64,000 nt of DNA from Pseudoalteromonas luteoviolacea (lineage in GTDB: Bacteria; Pseudomonadota; Gammaproteobacteria; Enterobacterales; Alteromonadaceae), in NCBI RefSeq assembly GCF_018100925.1, contig NZ_JAGJEH010000009.1:186001-250000 (forward strand), written 5' to 3'. This document shows positions 24,623 to 32,685 of the stretch, piece by piece (the first letter of the stretch is position 1; every line of letters starts with the position of its first letter). The translations under genes were made by a program, and so were the position numbers. The notes under the pieces were generated by a model. It saw only the letters and a program-made list of their open reading frames with translations. It was not told the origin of the DNA and searched no databases.

Positions 24623-27396
24623 GCGAATTATATGGTTTAAGTAAGCTAGCGCTTTTAAATACCGCAGGTTATGCAAAGTGTGTTATCCCACTGGACAAAA
24701 GTGCGTCTATTTGCGCCCCTAACAACACAGGTAAAAGCTCAGTTATCAATGCACTTCAATTTCCTTTGGTTAACGATTTGCGCTTGACTGAATGGGACGG
24801 TCACGATTTAGAAGAAACCCGAAAATTCTATTTCTCAAGCGATCAGTCATACATTTTACTAGAAGCAAACCTACCCCATGGTGACGTAGTCATTGGCGTG
24901 GCTGGGCTTGGTAAAATCGCAGGTTACGCGCACCAGTTTTTTTGCTACAACGGTAAACTTAACCTAGATGATTTTACCGAAGGTAAAAGCATCATTAAAT
25001 ACACTAAACTATTCAATCATTTAGAATCAAAAGGTTACAAAGCCATAGAGCTAAAAGCCGCTGAGCTAAACGCACTCTTGACCGGGGGCGCAACCCCATA
25101 TGATGGTGACATCAATCTTAAAATGATCCCACTTAACAATGTTCAAGACGCCGCGATCTACAAAGAGATCTTTAGACGCATTTTGAATCTACATAAGTTA
25201 GGCGCTCATGATGTTAAACGTTTTATGTTACGTGTTTTTGAACGCCATATGTCAAACTCAAAAGTCGACTTTTACGAAGTCTGGCGACGTGCATTCGATA
25301 AAGTCAATCGCTCTAAACGTGAACTTACCGCCTTAGAATCAATGCAAGAGCCGATTGCTGCACTGGAGCAAATGATTGAAAGCGAAGCGACCATCAAGGG
25401 TAAGTTGGCAGCTTATGCGCCAAAAATTGATCAAGCTATTATCGCATTCGATGAATATCAAACGTCACAAATCGACGAACTGAACGAGCAACTCGAAAAT
25501 ATCGAGCAAGAAAAACGTGATTTTGAACAAAAACAGCAGCTTTATGTTCAGCAATCTCGTGATATTGAACGTAAACAAACACAAATTGAGCAATGGTTTA
25601 CTGACTATCAGGCACTCAAATCTGAGTTTGAATTAACCAACCATGCGACACTAAAAACAAACCTCACTCTTTTAAAGAAAGAGTATGAGCAGTTGTCATT
25701 CTCAATCAACAGCGCACAAGGTCAGAGTTTACACACTTTAGATTACCGTATTGGTGAAACTCAGAAGCAGATAAAGAGCTTAAAGCTGCAACTTAAAAAC
25801 CTAGAGTTCAATTTATTTACTCGTATGAGAGAAGATCTATCACTCAAAGAAGTGGAAGAAATCTCTCGTATACTGAACCCTGATCTGCTTTCGTTTGCAA
25901 CCACCTCTCAAGGTGAGGTAACCATTCACGATGAAGATGCGTTTGCTGATTTCTTATCCTTACTTTCAAACGCAGTAAAAGGTGGTGAGCTGCAATTACC
26001 TGGTGTGAGCGTTAAACTCAAAAAGCTAGCGCCAGTGCAAATGCAAAGTGGAGAGAACAAAGCACAATTGCAAGCCCAGCTCGAAGCACTGCAACGTTCA
26101 TTGACAGAGCTAAAGCAGCAAAGAGAAGTTGCAGCGAATGTTGCTGACAAGCAGCAAGAGCGCGATGCCTTGTATCAAGAACTCATGGCTACTGAAGATG
26201 CCCTTAAACGCTTCGAGCAATTCCAAACCATGCAACAGTCGGCAGAGGCACAAATGGCTCTCAAAGACCAATTAGGTGCCGAACGCGAGCAAGTAGATGA
26301 CTATTTACAAGATGTACAACGCAATGCAGGATCAATTTCAGATCGCCGCTCGATCATAAAAAGTAAACAAGATCTTATTTTGAGACAAAGCGATCGTCTT
26401 AAGCAAGTTAAGTCCGAGCGTATCGACCACACGTTAGCAATTTATGAAGGAAAACAGACACCCTATCCTATTGACGTGAAGATCGATTTTGATAACTTGT
26501 CGGAAATAGTCCACCAGTTCAACAAAGATTGCCAAGAGCTGAGAAACTTAGATGTTAATGTGCGCAATACATATCTACATATCTACAATGCAGGCATCAC
26601 CAAGTTTGACAACGAAACCGACGAGTCAACCAAGTACGCTAAATTGATCAGCGCATACCACAATATTGATAACGAACGCGATGCTGTTGAGCGTCAAGCG
26701 CGTGTTGCCCTGACCGAAGTCGCTGCGACAATAAAAGGCTTAAGAGAGGATTTAGATCGATTACGCCGTGAAATGAATAGCTTTAACCGCGGTATCAGCC
26801 AGCACCGTATATCGAACTTAAAAGCATTTAAGATCAATGTTATCCCTCGCAAAATGCTGGTCGACAGCATTGATACTATTATCAGCACTTCTGAAGTCTA
26901 TGAGCAAGGGGACAGCTTCGACTTGCTTAGTGAAGCAAAAGCAGATGAGAATGCAGTTAATGAAGCAAAAGACCATATCATTAAACTAGCCAGTGAAAAA
27001 GCAGGCTTAACGCTTACCGATTTATTCGATATTCGTTTTGAAGTCGTCAATAGAGCCGGTGAAACCGAGCACTTTGATAAAATTGACTCTGCGGGCTCAA
27101 ATGGTACCCGCATTACCATTAAACTGTTATGTGGCATGCTGTTCATTCGCTACCTATTGTCTGATCAAGAGCAAGCTTTATATCGTATACCGATATACAT
27201 TGATGAGGCTGCGGATATCGACCCGCAGAACCAAAAAGCAATTATCGAAACTGCACTGAGTTTCGGGTTTGTGCCAATATTTGCTTCAGTTAAGCCACAG
27301 ATCAGCTGTGATTACTTGGTTCCTATCCGCAGTGTTAATCAGGGAAGTCAGAACTGGGTTGATGAAAAAGACTGGATTGAAGTGGAACATTCATAG
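24619..27396 (+). CDS. mksB: MksB, SMC-like ATPase of the MksBEF condensin
   Basis: A 925-residue SMC-family ATPase, much shorter than MukB (about 1486) and of the size expected for MksB. Walker A is APNNTGKSS at about residues 33-41. The first coiled coil follows from about residue 270. A hinge-like segment lies near 405-480, and the returning coil runs to about 760. The C-terminal head has the signature-like GSNGT at 826-830 and Walker B IYIDEAAD at about 859-866, with the catalytic Glu at 863. ATP binding should join the heads and drive DNA loop capture or extrusion. It is the last gene of mksFEB; the nuclease subunit MksG (JetD in Wadjet systems) is not found next to it. Confidence 0.9.
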   Translation: MSELYGLSKLALLNTAGYAKCVIPLDKSASICAPNNTGKSSVINALQFPLVNDLRLTEWDGHDLEETRKFYFSSDQSYILLEANLPHGDVVIGVAGLGKIAGYAHQFFCYNGKLNLDDFTEGKSIIKYTKLFNHLESKGYKAIELKAAELNALLTGGATPYDGDINLKMIPLNNVQDAAIYKEIFRRILNLHKLGAHDVKRFMLRVFERHMSNSKVDFYEVWRRAFDKVNRSKRELTALESMQEPIAALEQMIESEATIKGKLAAYAPKIDQAIIAFDEYQTSQIDELNEQLENIEQEKRDFEQKQQLYVQQSRDIERKQTQIEQWFTDYQALKSEFELTNHATLKTNLTLLKKEYEQLSFSINSAQGQSLHTLDYRIGETQKQIKSLKLQLKNLEFNLFTRMREDLSLKEVEEISRILNPDLLSFATTSQGEVTIHDEDAFADFLSLLSNAVKGGELQLPGVSVKLKKLAPVQMQSGENKAQLQAQLEALQRSLTELKQQREVAANVADKQQERDALYQELMATEDALKRFEQFQTMQQSAEAQMALKDQLGAEREQVDDYLQDVQRNAGSISDRRSIIKSKQDLILRQSDRLKQVKSERIDHTLAIYEGKQTPYPIDVKIDFDNLSEIVHQFNKDCQELRNLDVNVRNTYLHIYNAGITKFDNETDESTKYAKLISAYHNIDNERDAVERQARVALTEVAATIKGLREDLDRLRREMNSFNRGISQHRISNLKAFKINVIPRKMLVDSIDTIISTSEVYEQGDSFDLLSEAKADENAVNEAKDHIIKLASEKAGLTLTDLFDIRFEVVNRAGETEHFDKIDSAGSNGTRITIKLLCGMLFIRYLLSDQEQALYRIPIYIDEAADIDPQNQKAIIETALSFGFVPIFASVKPQISCDYLVPIRSVNQGSQNWVDEKDWIEVEHS

Positions 27397-27503
27397 TTTT
27401 AACTGGTCTTACTTACTGGATCTTAAAGTTTATTTGCTTTTTGCTTATCAATTTTGGTCCAGTTAGTATTACAAGGCCAAAAGCCTTAATTAAGGAGTAA
27501 AAA

Positions 27504-28058
27504 ATGACTCGTAACCTGCTTGTAGCGCTAAGTTTTATAGTATTAAGTGCTTGTTCTAACACCCCTGATTGGGACTATGATAAATCAGTTGAATTTGCCA
27601 ACTACAAAACTTTTTCATGGTCTCCAGACACTGCAAACTTTGACAAAGGTGCCCAAAACTATCAGATCAGTGAACTGATGGAAAAGCGCGTTCGCAATGC
27701 AATTATTACTGAAATGGCGCAACATGGACTCTCCTTGGTAGAAAATGCTCAGGCAGATGTCATGGTAAACTTTCATGCAGCGGTTGATACAAAACTTGAC
27801 GTAGATACATTCAATACCAGCTACTCTGCCCGTTGGAATTATTGGGGTGTTGGCTGGCATACGCAAACACAAGCACGTGAATATGAAGTAGGAACTTTGG
27901 TTATTGATGTCATCGACAGAGCTTCCAATCAGCTTGTATGGCGCGGCGCAAAAGAAGGACGCCTTCGCAAGAAAGAGTCACCTGAAAAGCGCACAGAAAC
28001 GGTCAACAATACCGTAAAGGATATTTTGTCCAACTTCCCTCCAAAAGTGGAACACTAA
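27504..28058 (+). CDS. DUF4136 lipoprotein
   Basis: A 184-residue lipoprotein with a short hydrophobic signal and lipobox VLSACSN (Cys at about residue 17). The DUF4136 pattern is clear: DWDYDKSVEFANYKTFSW near the N-terminus, a middle strand region ending in GTLVIDVIDRASNQLVWRGAKEG, and the closing VNNTVKDILSNFPP. The family is common in proteobacterial envelopes with no firm function. AAGGAG lies just before the ATG, and a strong terminator follows. It is 107 bases after mksB, so it may be read from the same transcript or its own promoter. Confidence 0.9.
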   Translation: MTRNLLVALSFIVLSACSNTPDWDYDKSVEFANYKTFSWSPDTANFDKGAQNYQISELMEKRVRNAIITEMAQHGLSLVENAQADVMVNFHAAVDTKLDVDTFNTSYSARWNYWGVGWHTQTQAREYEVGTLVIDVIDRASNQLVWRGAKEGRLRKKESPEKRTETVNNTVKDILSNFPPKVEH

Positions 28059-28064
28059 ACCAGT

Positions 28065-28089
28065 AAAGGCAGCAACATGCTGCCTTTTT
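28065..28089 (+). terminator. Terminator after the DUF4136 gene
   Basis: A 10-bp stem (AAAGGCAGCA / TGCTGCCTTT) with a 3-base loop and a TTTTT run starts 7 bases past the stop. Confidence 0.87.
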
Positions 28090-28183
28090 CGATTGTATTA
28101 AACAGAAATAAATTGTTCAGACTTGCAAGGTTAATTCAATTAGGTAAAATTCTGCGGTTTATGGTTCTTAATGAGCAAATACC

Positions 28184-29395
28184 TTGATTGAGCAACTTCG
28201 GAAAGACTTCCCTTTATTACAAAACTTGGTTGATGAGCAGCCGCTTTGTTACTTTGATTCAGCCGCTACCACGCAAAAGCCGCAAGTTGTTATTGACGCT
28301 GTTAATCAATTTTATCATCAAGAAAATGCCAATGTGCATCGAGGTGCGCATACACTAAGTGCACAAGCAACAACAAAATATGAAGCGGTGCGTGATAAGC
28401 TTGCTAAATATTTAAATGTCCAACGCAACGAGGTTGTTTGGACCAAAGGGGCGACAGACTCACTCAACCTTTTGGCCTATGGCCTTACTAATATACTTGG
28501 TCAAGACGACGTTATTGTGCTTTCACCGCTTGAGCATCACGCGAATATTGTGCCTTGGCAACAAGCTGCTGAAAAAACCGGGGCAAAAATTGCGCTTTTA
28601 CCTATTTCAAAAGAAGGGGTTTTAGATCAATCTGCCGCGATTGAGCTTATTCGCGATACAAAACCTAAGATAATTAGCCTGTGCCATGCGTCAAACGCTC
28701 TTGGTAATATTCATGACGTAAAACAACTAATTGAAGCGTCTAAACCCTACGGAACCATCACAGTCGTTGATGGCGCACAGTCTTTTATGCATTTGAGGCC
28801 TGATCTTAAAGCGCTAGATTGCGATTTTTTTGTATTCTCAGCTCACAAAGCACTTGGGCCAACAGGTGTTGGTGGTTTATATGGCCGTTATGACTTGCTC
28901 AACAATTTACCCGTTTATCAAACTGGCGGGGAAATGATTGATACCGTGAGCTTTGCAGGCACAACATTTAGAAATGCCCCCGAGAAGTTTGAGCCCGGTA
29001 CGCCAAATATCTGTGGCGTAATTGGTTTTGGTGCGGCGCTTGACTATTTGACTTCGCTTAATAAAAACGAGCTACTTGCCTACGAGCAATCACTACATCA
29101 ATACCTGTTGACTCGACTACGCCAAATCGACGGCATTAAAATATGGGGTGACAATAAAAACAATATCGGCGTGGTAAGCTTTACGTATAAAAATGAGCAC
29201 CACTTCGACATTGCCACGCTTCTCAACTCTTATGGCATTGCCGTCAGGAGTGGGCACCATTGCACCCAGCCACTTATGGCACATTTAAATATTACTGGAA
29301 CTGTTCGCGTGAGCCTTGCTTTTTATAACAATCAGCAAGACATAGATTCCTTTATCGCTGCGCTTATGGAAACCATTGAGATGTTGGAAGAATAA
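28184..29395 (+). CDS. csdA: Cysteine desulfurase CsdA
   Basis: PLP-dependent class V aminotransferase fold enzyme that removes sulfur from cysteine to give alanine and a protein persulfide. The 403 residues match E. coli CsdA (401). The PLP lysine is K222 in SAHKALGPTGVGGLYG; the persulfide cysteine is C360 in RSGHHCTQP, in the group II (SufS/CsdA) context. The start appears to be TTG at 28184: an in-frame stop lies three codons before it, and the next N-terminal residues already match the family (MIEQLRKDFPLL). csdE follows after two bases, so this is the CSD sulfur-transfer pair rather than the Suf operon. Confidence 0.95.
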   Translation: MIEQLRKDFPLLQNLVDEQPLCYFDSAATTQKPQVVIDAVNQFYHQENANVHRGAHTLSAQATTKYEAVRDKLAKYLNVQRNEVVWTKGATDSLNLLAYGLTNILGQDDVIVLSPLEHHANIVPWQQAAEKTGAKIALLPISKEGVLDQSAAIELIRDTKPKIISLCHASNALGNIHDVKQLIEASKPYGTITVVDGAQSFMHLRPDLKALDCDFFVFSAHKALGPTGVGGLYGRYDLLNNLPVYQTGGEMIDTVSFAGTTFRNAPEKFEPGTPNICGVIGFGAALDYLTSLNKNELLAYEQSLHQYLLTRLRQIDGIKIWGDNKNNIGVVSFTYKNEHHFDIATLLNSYGIAVRSGHHCTQPLMAHLNITGTVRVSLAFYNNQQDIDSFIAALMETIEMLEE

Positions 29396-29397
29396 AA

Positions 29398-29805
29398 ATG
29401 GATATCAATCAAATCCAAAGCAAATTAAATAGTTTAAAAGGCTGGCAAGCTAAGTATCGAGAGATCATGTTATTAGGCAAGCAGCTACCTGCATTACCTG
29501 AGCCACTAAAAACCCCTGATGCGCAAGTTAAGGGTTGTGAAAGTAACGTGTGGCTTCATTTGGACCTAGATGAATCACAACAAAGACTAGTCATCATTGC
29601 TGACTCAGACACTCGAATTGTGAAGGGGCTGCTAGCTATCATCCTAGCGTGTTACAACAACGCTCTCCCACAGGACGCTCAATCCATTGATGCTTATCAG
29701 CTGTTCGAAGAAATGGGCCTAATTAAACACTTAAGCCCATCAAGGGGCAATGGTGTTAAAGCCATTGTTGAGCAAATAAAACGCCAAGTTGAAGTACTCC
29801 AATAG
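29398..29805 (+). CDS. csdE: Sulfur acceptor protein CsdE (SufE family)
   Basis: A 135-residue SufE-fold protein (E. coli CsdE has 147) that takes the persulfide sulfur from CsdA. The acceptor cysteine is C47 in VKGCESNVWLHL, the conserved SufE/CsdE loop. A second conserved block is DSDTRIVKGLLAIIL. It starts two bases after the csdA stop, so the genes are coupled. In E. coli CsdE also contacts CsdL/TcdA; here tcdA lies convergently about 480 bases downstream. A wide-loop hairpin at 29886-29925 may end the unit. Confidence 0.95.
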   Translation: MDINQIQSKLNSLKGWQAKYREIMLLGKQLPALPEPLKTPDAQVKGCESNVWLHLDLDESQQRLVIIADSDTRIVKGLLAIILACYNNALPQDAQSIDAYQLFEEMGLIKHLSPSRGNGVKAIVEQIKRQVEVLQ

Positions 29806-29885
29806 ACAGCCCTTCAACAAGCTCAAACAGAAATCATCCTTTACCTAAGCCCAAGACATCCATAGGCATGAGCATGGTGTTTAGC

Positions 29886-29925
29886 AGCCCACTTAATCGT
29901 GACTCATTCATCTTTTAAGTGGGCT
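29886..29925 (+). terminator. Possible terminator after csdE
   Basis: A perfect 10-bp inverted repeat (AGCCCACTTA / TAAGTGGGCT) with a 20-base loop is followed by TTAAG. It lies 80 bases beyond the csdE stop. The loop is large and the T-run short. Confidence 0.4.
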
Positions 29926-30207
29926 TTAAGACTTATCTTAGCTAACTGAAATGATTTATCATTCTCGAAGCGCTTTGCAGTATGTATCCTCTAGGTGATG
30001 CAAATATGCTAATTAAATGGCTCATTGGTTTAATTGTTGTACCGAGCTGTTTAGAGTAGCTGACACATTAAGGCTTGTTATTTTTAACCAATCTATGGTC
30101 AATAGTCTTTATCGCTGATACGTAATTAGATTAACAGTTCCACACGCAGCACATGTACTCAGACATACAGCACCTAAAGGTTCACTCACCAACTACCGAT
30201 GGAGTAA

Positions 30208-30270
30208 AGTGTTCGCTATTTTTTCAATAAGGTACGTTCCGCCACCTAATATATTTTGCATGCGAACACT
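30208..30270. repeat. Inverted repeat downstream of tcdA
   Basis: AGTGTTCGC (30208-30216) and GCGAACACT (30262-30270) form a perfect 9-bp inverted repeat with a 45-base spacer, starting 17 bases from the tcdA stop. It could end the long reverse-strand run, or it may be a chance repeat. Confidence 0.4.
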
Positions 30271-30287
30271 GTATTGACTTTGAAGAC

Positions 30288-31085
30288 TTATTTGCTGATC
30301 CGAGCACACTTATCTAAATATTTTCTAATAGACCGTGCAGCTGCAAAAAAACCAAAGCTGCCAGTCACCATAGTTGCAGATCCAAAGCCAGTAGCACAGT
30401 CCATATTTTTGCTACCATCAGCTTGCTGCTTTGCTTTACAAACAGCCCCGTCTCCGGTCGGATAAACAAGTTGCTCCGTTGAATATACACAATCAACGGC
30501 AAACTTTCGTTTTGGATTTGATGTAAAGTTGTATTGTTTACGCAGTAGGTATCTCACTTTAGCAAGCAAAGGGTCATGGGTCGTTTTAGCAACATCACCA
30601 AAGCAAATTTGGCTCGGATCCGTTTGTCCCCCTGCACCACCAGTTGTCATTACTGGTATTTTATTTCGTTTGCAATGTGCGATCAGGGCTGCTTTTTCTT
30701 TCACAGCATCAATACAATCAATAACGTAATCAAAACCTTGAATATACTCTTTGATATTTTCAAGTGTGATAAAATCATCGATAACGGTAACCTGGCAATG
30801 TGGATTAATACTTTGCAAACGTGTTTTCATTGCTTCCGCTTTGATATCACCTACCGTTTCGGTAACAGCGTGCAATTGACGATTGATATTAGTTACACAA
30901 ATATCATCTAGGTCAATTAAGGTAATATGTCCGATACCTGTTCTTGCTAACGCTTCTGCGGCCCAACTACCAACCCCACCGATCCCGATGACGCAAAAGT
31001 GAGCTTCACTTAGCCATGTCAGTTGCTGTTCACCGTATAATCTACCGATGCCACCAAAACGAAGTAATGTATCTTGTTCTGTCAT
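30288..31085 (-). CDS. tcdA: tRNA threonylcarbamoyladenosine dehydratase
   Basis: E1-like ATP-dependent enzyme (265 residues; E. coli TcdA/CsdL has 268) that cyclises t6A at position 37 of ANN-reading tRNAs to ct6A. The N-terminal motif RFGGIGRLYG is characteristic of this branch of the ThiF/MoeB superfamily. The adenylation fold shows VIGIGGVGSWAAEAL, then DLDDICVTNINRQ with the ATP-contacting Asn/Arg. C-terminal GFGSATMVTGSFGFFAA also fits TcdA. It starts one base after the pseudouridine synthase stop. Sulfur relay from CsdA-CsdE is the known partnership in E. coli, and those genes lie convergently downstream. Confidence 0.96.
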   Translation of the reverse strand: MTEQDTLLRFGGIGRLYGEQQLTWLSEAHFCVIGIGGVGSWAAEALARTGIGHITLIDLDDICVTNINRQLHAVTETVGDIKAEAMKTRLQSINPHCQVTVIDDFITLENIKEYIQGFDYVIDCIDAVKEKAALIAHCKRNKIPVMTTGGAGGQTDPSQICFGDVAKTTHDPLLAKVRYLLRKQYNFTSNPKRKFAVDCVYSTEQLVYPTGDGAVCKAKQQADGSKNMDCATGFGSATMVTGSFGFFAAARSIRKYLDKCARISK

Positions 31086-31086
31086 A

Positions 31087-31752
31087 TTACCACTCTAACT
31101 GCTCAGGCTGACGCCATGATAAAAAAATGTCATGCTCAATTAATTGCATAAATTGCGAACCTTCTTCTGGTACTGCGCTAAAACTTTGAAGTGTTCCGTT
31201 CCAATAAAATGAAAGGGAAAAAGCGTGAAGGTATACCCTATCTGACTGCTTACCACCATAGCTCTCATCACCCAATATTGGTGCTGATAAACTTTTTAAT
31301 GCAACTCGAAGCTGATGCGTCTTGCCACTGTATGGCTTAAGTAAACAGGCCCTCAAACCGGATTTAATACTCGCAGTATAAAACCGTGTGACAGCAGGGT
31401 TGTCTTGGCTTTTTAGCAACTTAAAAGTACCACGGCGCGACTTAGCCATATCACCTTTTATCCAGCCTTGCTTTTTTTTCGGTTTATCGGAAATCAGCGC
31501 AAGGTAAAATTTGTTTACCTCTCGAGCCGTAAAAAGCGCTGTAAGCTTCGCGGCCGCTTGGCTTGATTTTGCCAAGACAATCAACCCTGAGGTCACCTTA
31601 TCCAATCTATGTACAGGGAATAAATTGCATCCCAGTTGTTGCTCCAACAGTGCGACAAACCCTGCCTGCTCTTCACTGTGAAAGCTCAAATTACAGGGTT
31701 TATAGGCAACAATGTAATCTTCGTGTTGCGCAATGACATTGAAGTTAGTCAT
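31087..31752 (-). CDS. RluA-family pseudouridine synthase
   Basis: A 221-residue RNA pseudouridine synthase. The catalytic aspartate is D51 in VHRLDKVTSGLIVLAK; further family blocks are KFYLALI and PYSGKTHQLRVALKSLSAPILGD. There is no S4 domain, and the length is that of the short RluA-type enzymes near kdsB or lpxK in marine gammaproteobacteria. It isomerises uridine in rRNA or tRNA; the target base is not readable. It overlaps kdsB by eight bases and is followed after one base by tcdA, giving a small RNA-modification pair at the end of the lipid A operon. Confidence 0.9.
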   Translation of the reverse strand: MTNFNVIAQHEDYIVAYKPCNLSFHSEEQAGFVALLEQQLGCNLFPVHRLDKVTSGLIVLAKSSQAAAKLTALFTAREVNKFYLALISDKPKKKQGWIKGDMAKSRRGTFKLLKSQDNPAVTRFYTASIKSGLRACLLKPYSGKTHQLRVALKSLSAPILGDESYGGKQSDRVYLHAFSLSFYWNGTLQSFSAVPEEGSQFMQLIEHDIFLSWRQPEQLEW

Positions 31753-32500
31753 TCAAAAACTCGACCACTCTCTCTAGGTCCTCTGGGGTATCCACACCTG
31801 CATGAACTGGTTTAATCGCCTTTGTAACCTTGATTGGATAGCCATGAAACAATACCCTAAGTTGCTCTAGTGACTCTTGCACTTCAAGTGGTGAAACACT
31901 TAGTGCTAAATAAGTTTTAATAAAACCAGCACGATAGGCATAAATTCCAACGTGACGATTAAAATGAGATACTGGGATGCGCTCTTTATCCAGTGCCATC
32001 ATACTGTCTCGCTGAAATGGAATGGGTGAGCGTGAAAAATACAGTGCATTTTGATTAATATCACTGACTACTTTGACTGCATTGGGGTTTAGCACTTCTT
32101 CTACATCGTTAATATCCACACTCAGAGTTGCCATAGGTGCAGACGATTGGAACAATAAATCAGCAACTTGAGAGATGTTTTCGGGCTCCAGCAGTGGTTC
32201 ATCACCTTGCACATTTACCATCAGTGTGTCGTCGTCAAGATTGAGTAACTCCACAACTTCAGCAAGGCGCTCTGTACCGGACTGATGGTCTTCTCGCGTC
32301 ATTAATACGTTGTCAGTAAAACGCTTTACTTCGTCATAAACCAATTGATGATCGGTAGCCACATAAACAGCTTTTGCACCCGACTTGACCGCCTGTTCAT
32401 ACACTCTTTGAATCATGGTTTTGCCGCAAATATCAACCAGCGGCTTGCCCGGTAATCGGGTTGATGCATATCTTGCCGGTATGACAACTATGAATTCCAC
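31745..32500 (-). CDS. kdsB: 3-deoxy-manno-octulosonate cytidylyltransferase (CMP-Kdo synthetase)
   Basis: Activates Kdo with CTP to CMP-Kdo for lipopolysaccharide inner core synthesis. The 251 residues match E. coli KdsB (248). The N-terminal nucleotide-binding signature is IPARYASTRLPGKPL; VQGDEPLL carries the metal-binding aspartate, and HVGIYAYRAGF and PVHAGVDTPEDL are conserved C-terminal blocks. The start codon is GTG at 32500 with GAGG upstream, overlapping ycaR by 13 bases. The order lpxK-ycaR-kdsB is the same as in enterobacteria. Confidence 0.98.
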   Translation of the reverse strand: MEFIVVIPARYASTRLPGKPLVDICGKTMIQRVYEQAVKSGAKAVYVATDHQLVYDEVKRFTDNVLMTREDHQSGTERLAEVVELLNLDDDTLMVNVQGDEPLLEPENISQVADLLFQSSAPMATLSVDINDVEEVLNPNAVKVVSDINQNALYFSRSPIPFQRDSMMALDKERIPVSHFNRHVGIYAYRAGFIKTYLALSVSPLEVQESLEQLRVLFHGYPIKVTKAIKPVHAGVDTPEDLERVVEFLND

Positions 32501-32685
32501 TTTTCTACCTCTTCAAGGGATAACTCCCTTGCTTCATTTTCTAACAAAACAGGAATATCATCTCTTACAGGATAAGCAAGCTTTGCGGCTGTACTTATAA
32601 GTTCTTTGTTTTCTTTATCATATGCTAATTTGCCTTTGCACACTGGGCAGGCAATAATTTCAAGTAATTTTGTATCAAACGCCAT
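32488..32685 (-). CDS. ycaR: Trm112 family protein (YcaR-like)
   Basis: A 65-residue zinc-ribbon-like protein. The single CPVC motif (LLEIIACPVCKGKL) and the following YPVRDDIPVLLENEAR are the standard features of the YcaR/Trm112 family. In eukaryotes Trm112 activates methyltransferases; the bacterial role is not established. It overlaps lpxK by 11 bases and kdsB by 13, so expression is tied to the lipid A/Kdo genes. Confidence 0.95.
   Translation of the reverse strand: MAFDTKLLEIIACPVCKGKLAYDKENKELISTAAKLAYPVRDDIPVLLENEARELSLEEVEKWNS

Larger units (their letters stand above)
29806..30287. other. Intergenic region between convergent csdE and tcdA
   Basis: About 480 bases with no ORF that looks like a gene. 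It contains a wide-loop inverted repeat after csdE (29886-29925) and a second, 9-bp inverted repeat near tcdA (30208-30270). No tRNA, IS end or riboswitch is recognisable. An unrecognised small RNA cannot be excluded. Confidence 0.6.

Noticed and set aside
22792..27396. Complete Wadjet (JetABCD) defence system
   Set aside because: The nuclease subunit JetD/MksG is not next to the operon, so only MksFEB can be claimed.
24619..27396. MukB proper
   Set aside because: 925 residues is far too short for MukB, and no smtA-like gene precedes the operon; MksB fits better.
29806..30287. tRNA or IS remnant in the csdE/tcdA gap
   Set aside because: No cloverleaf elements, terminal repeats or transposase fragments can be recognised.
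30288..31085. ThiF/MoeB-type sulfur carrier adenylyltransferase
   Set aside because: The N-terminal RFGGIGRLYG motif and position near csdAE indicate TcdA instead.
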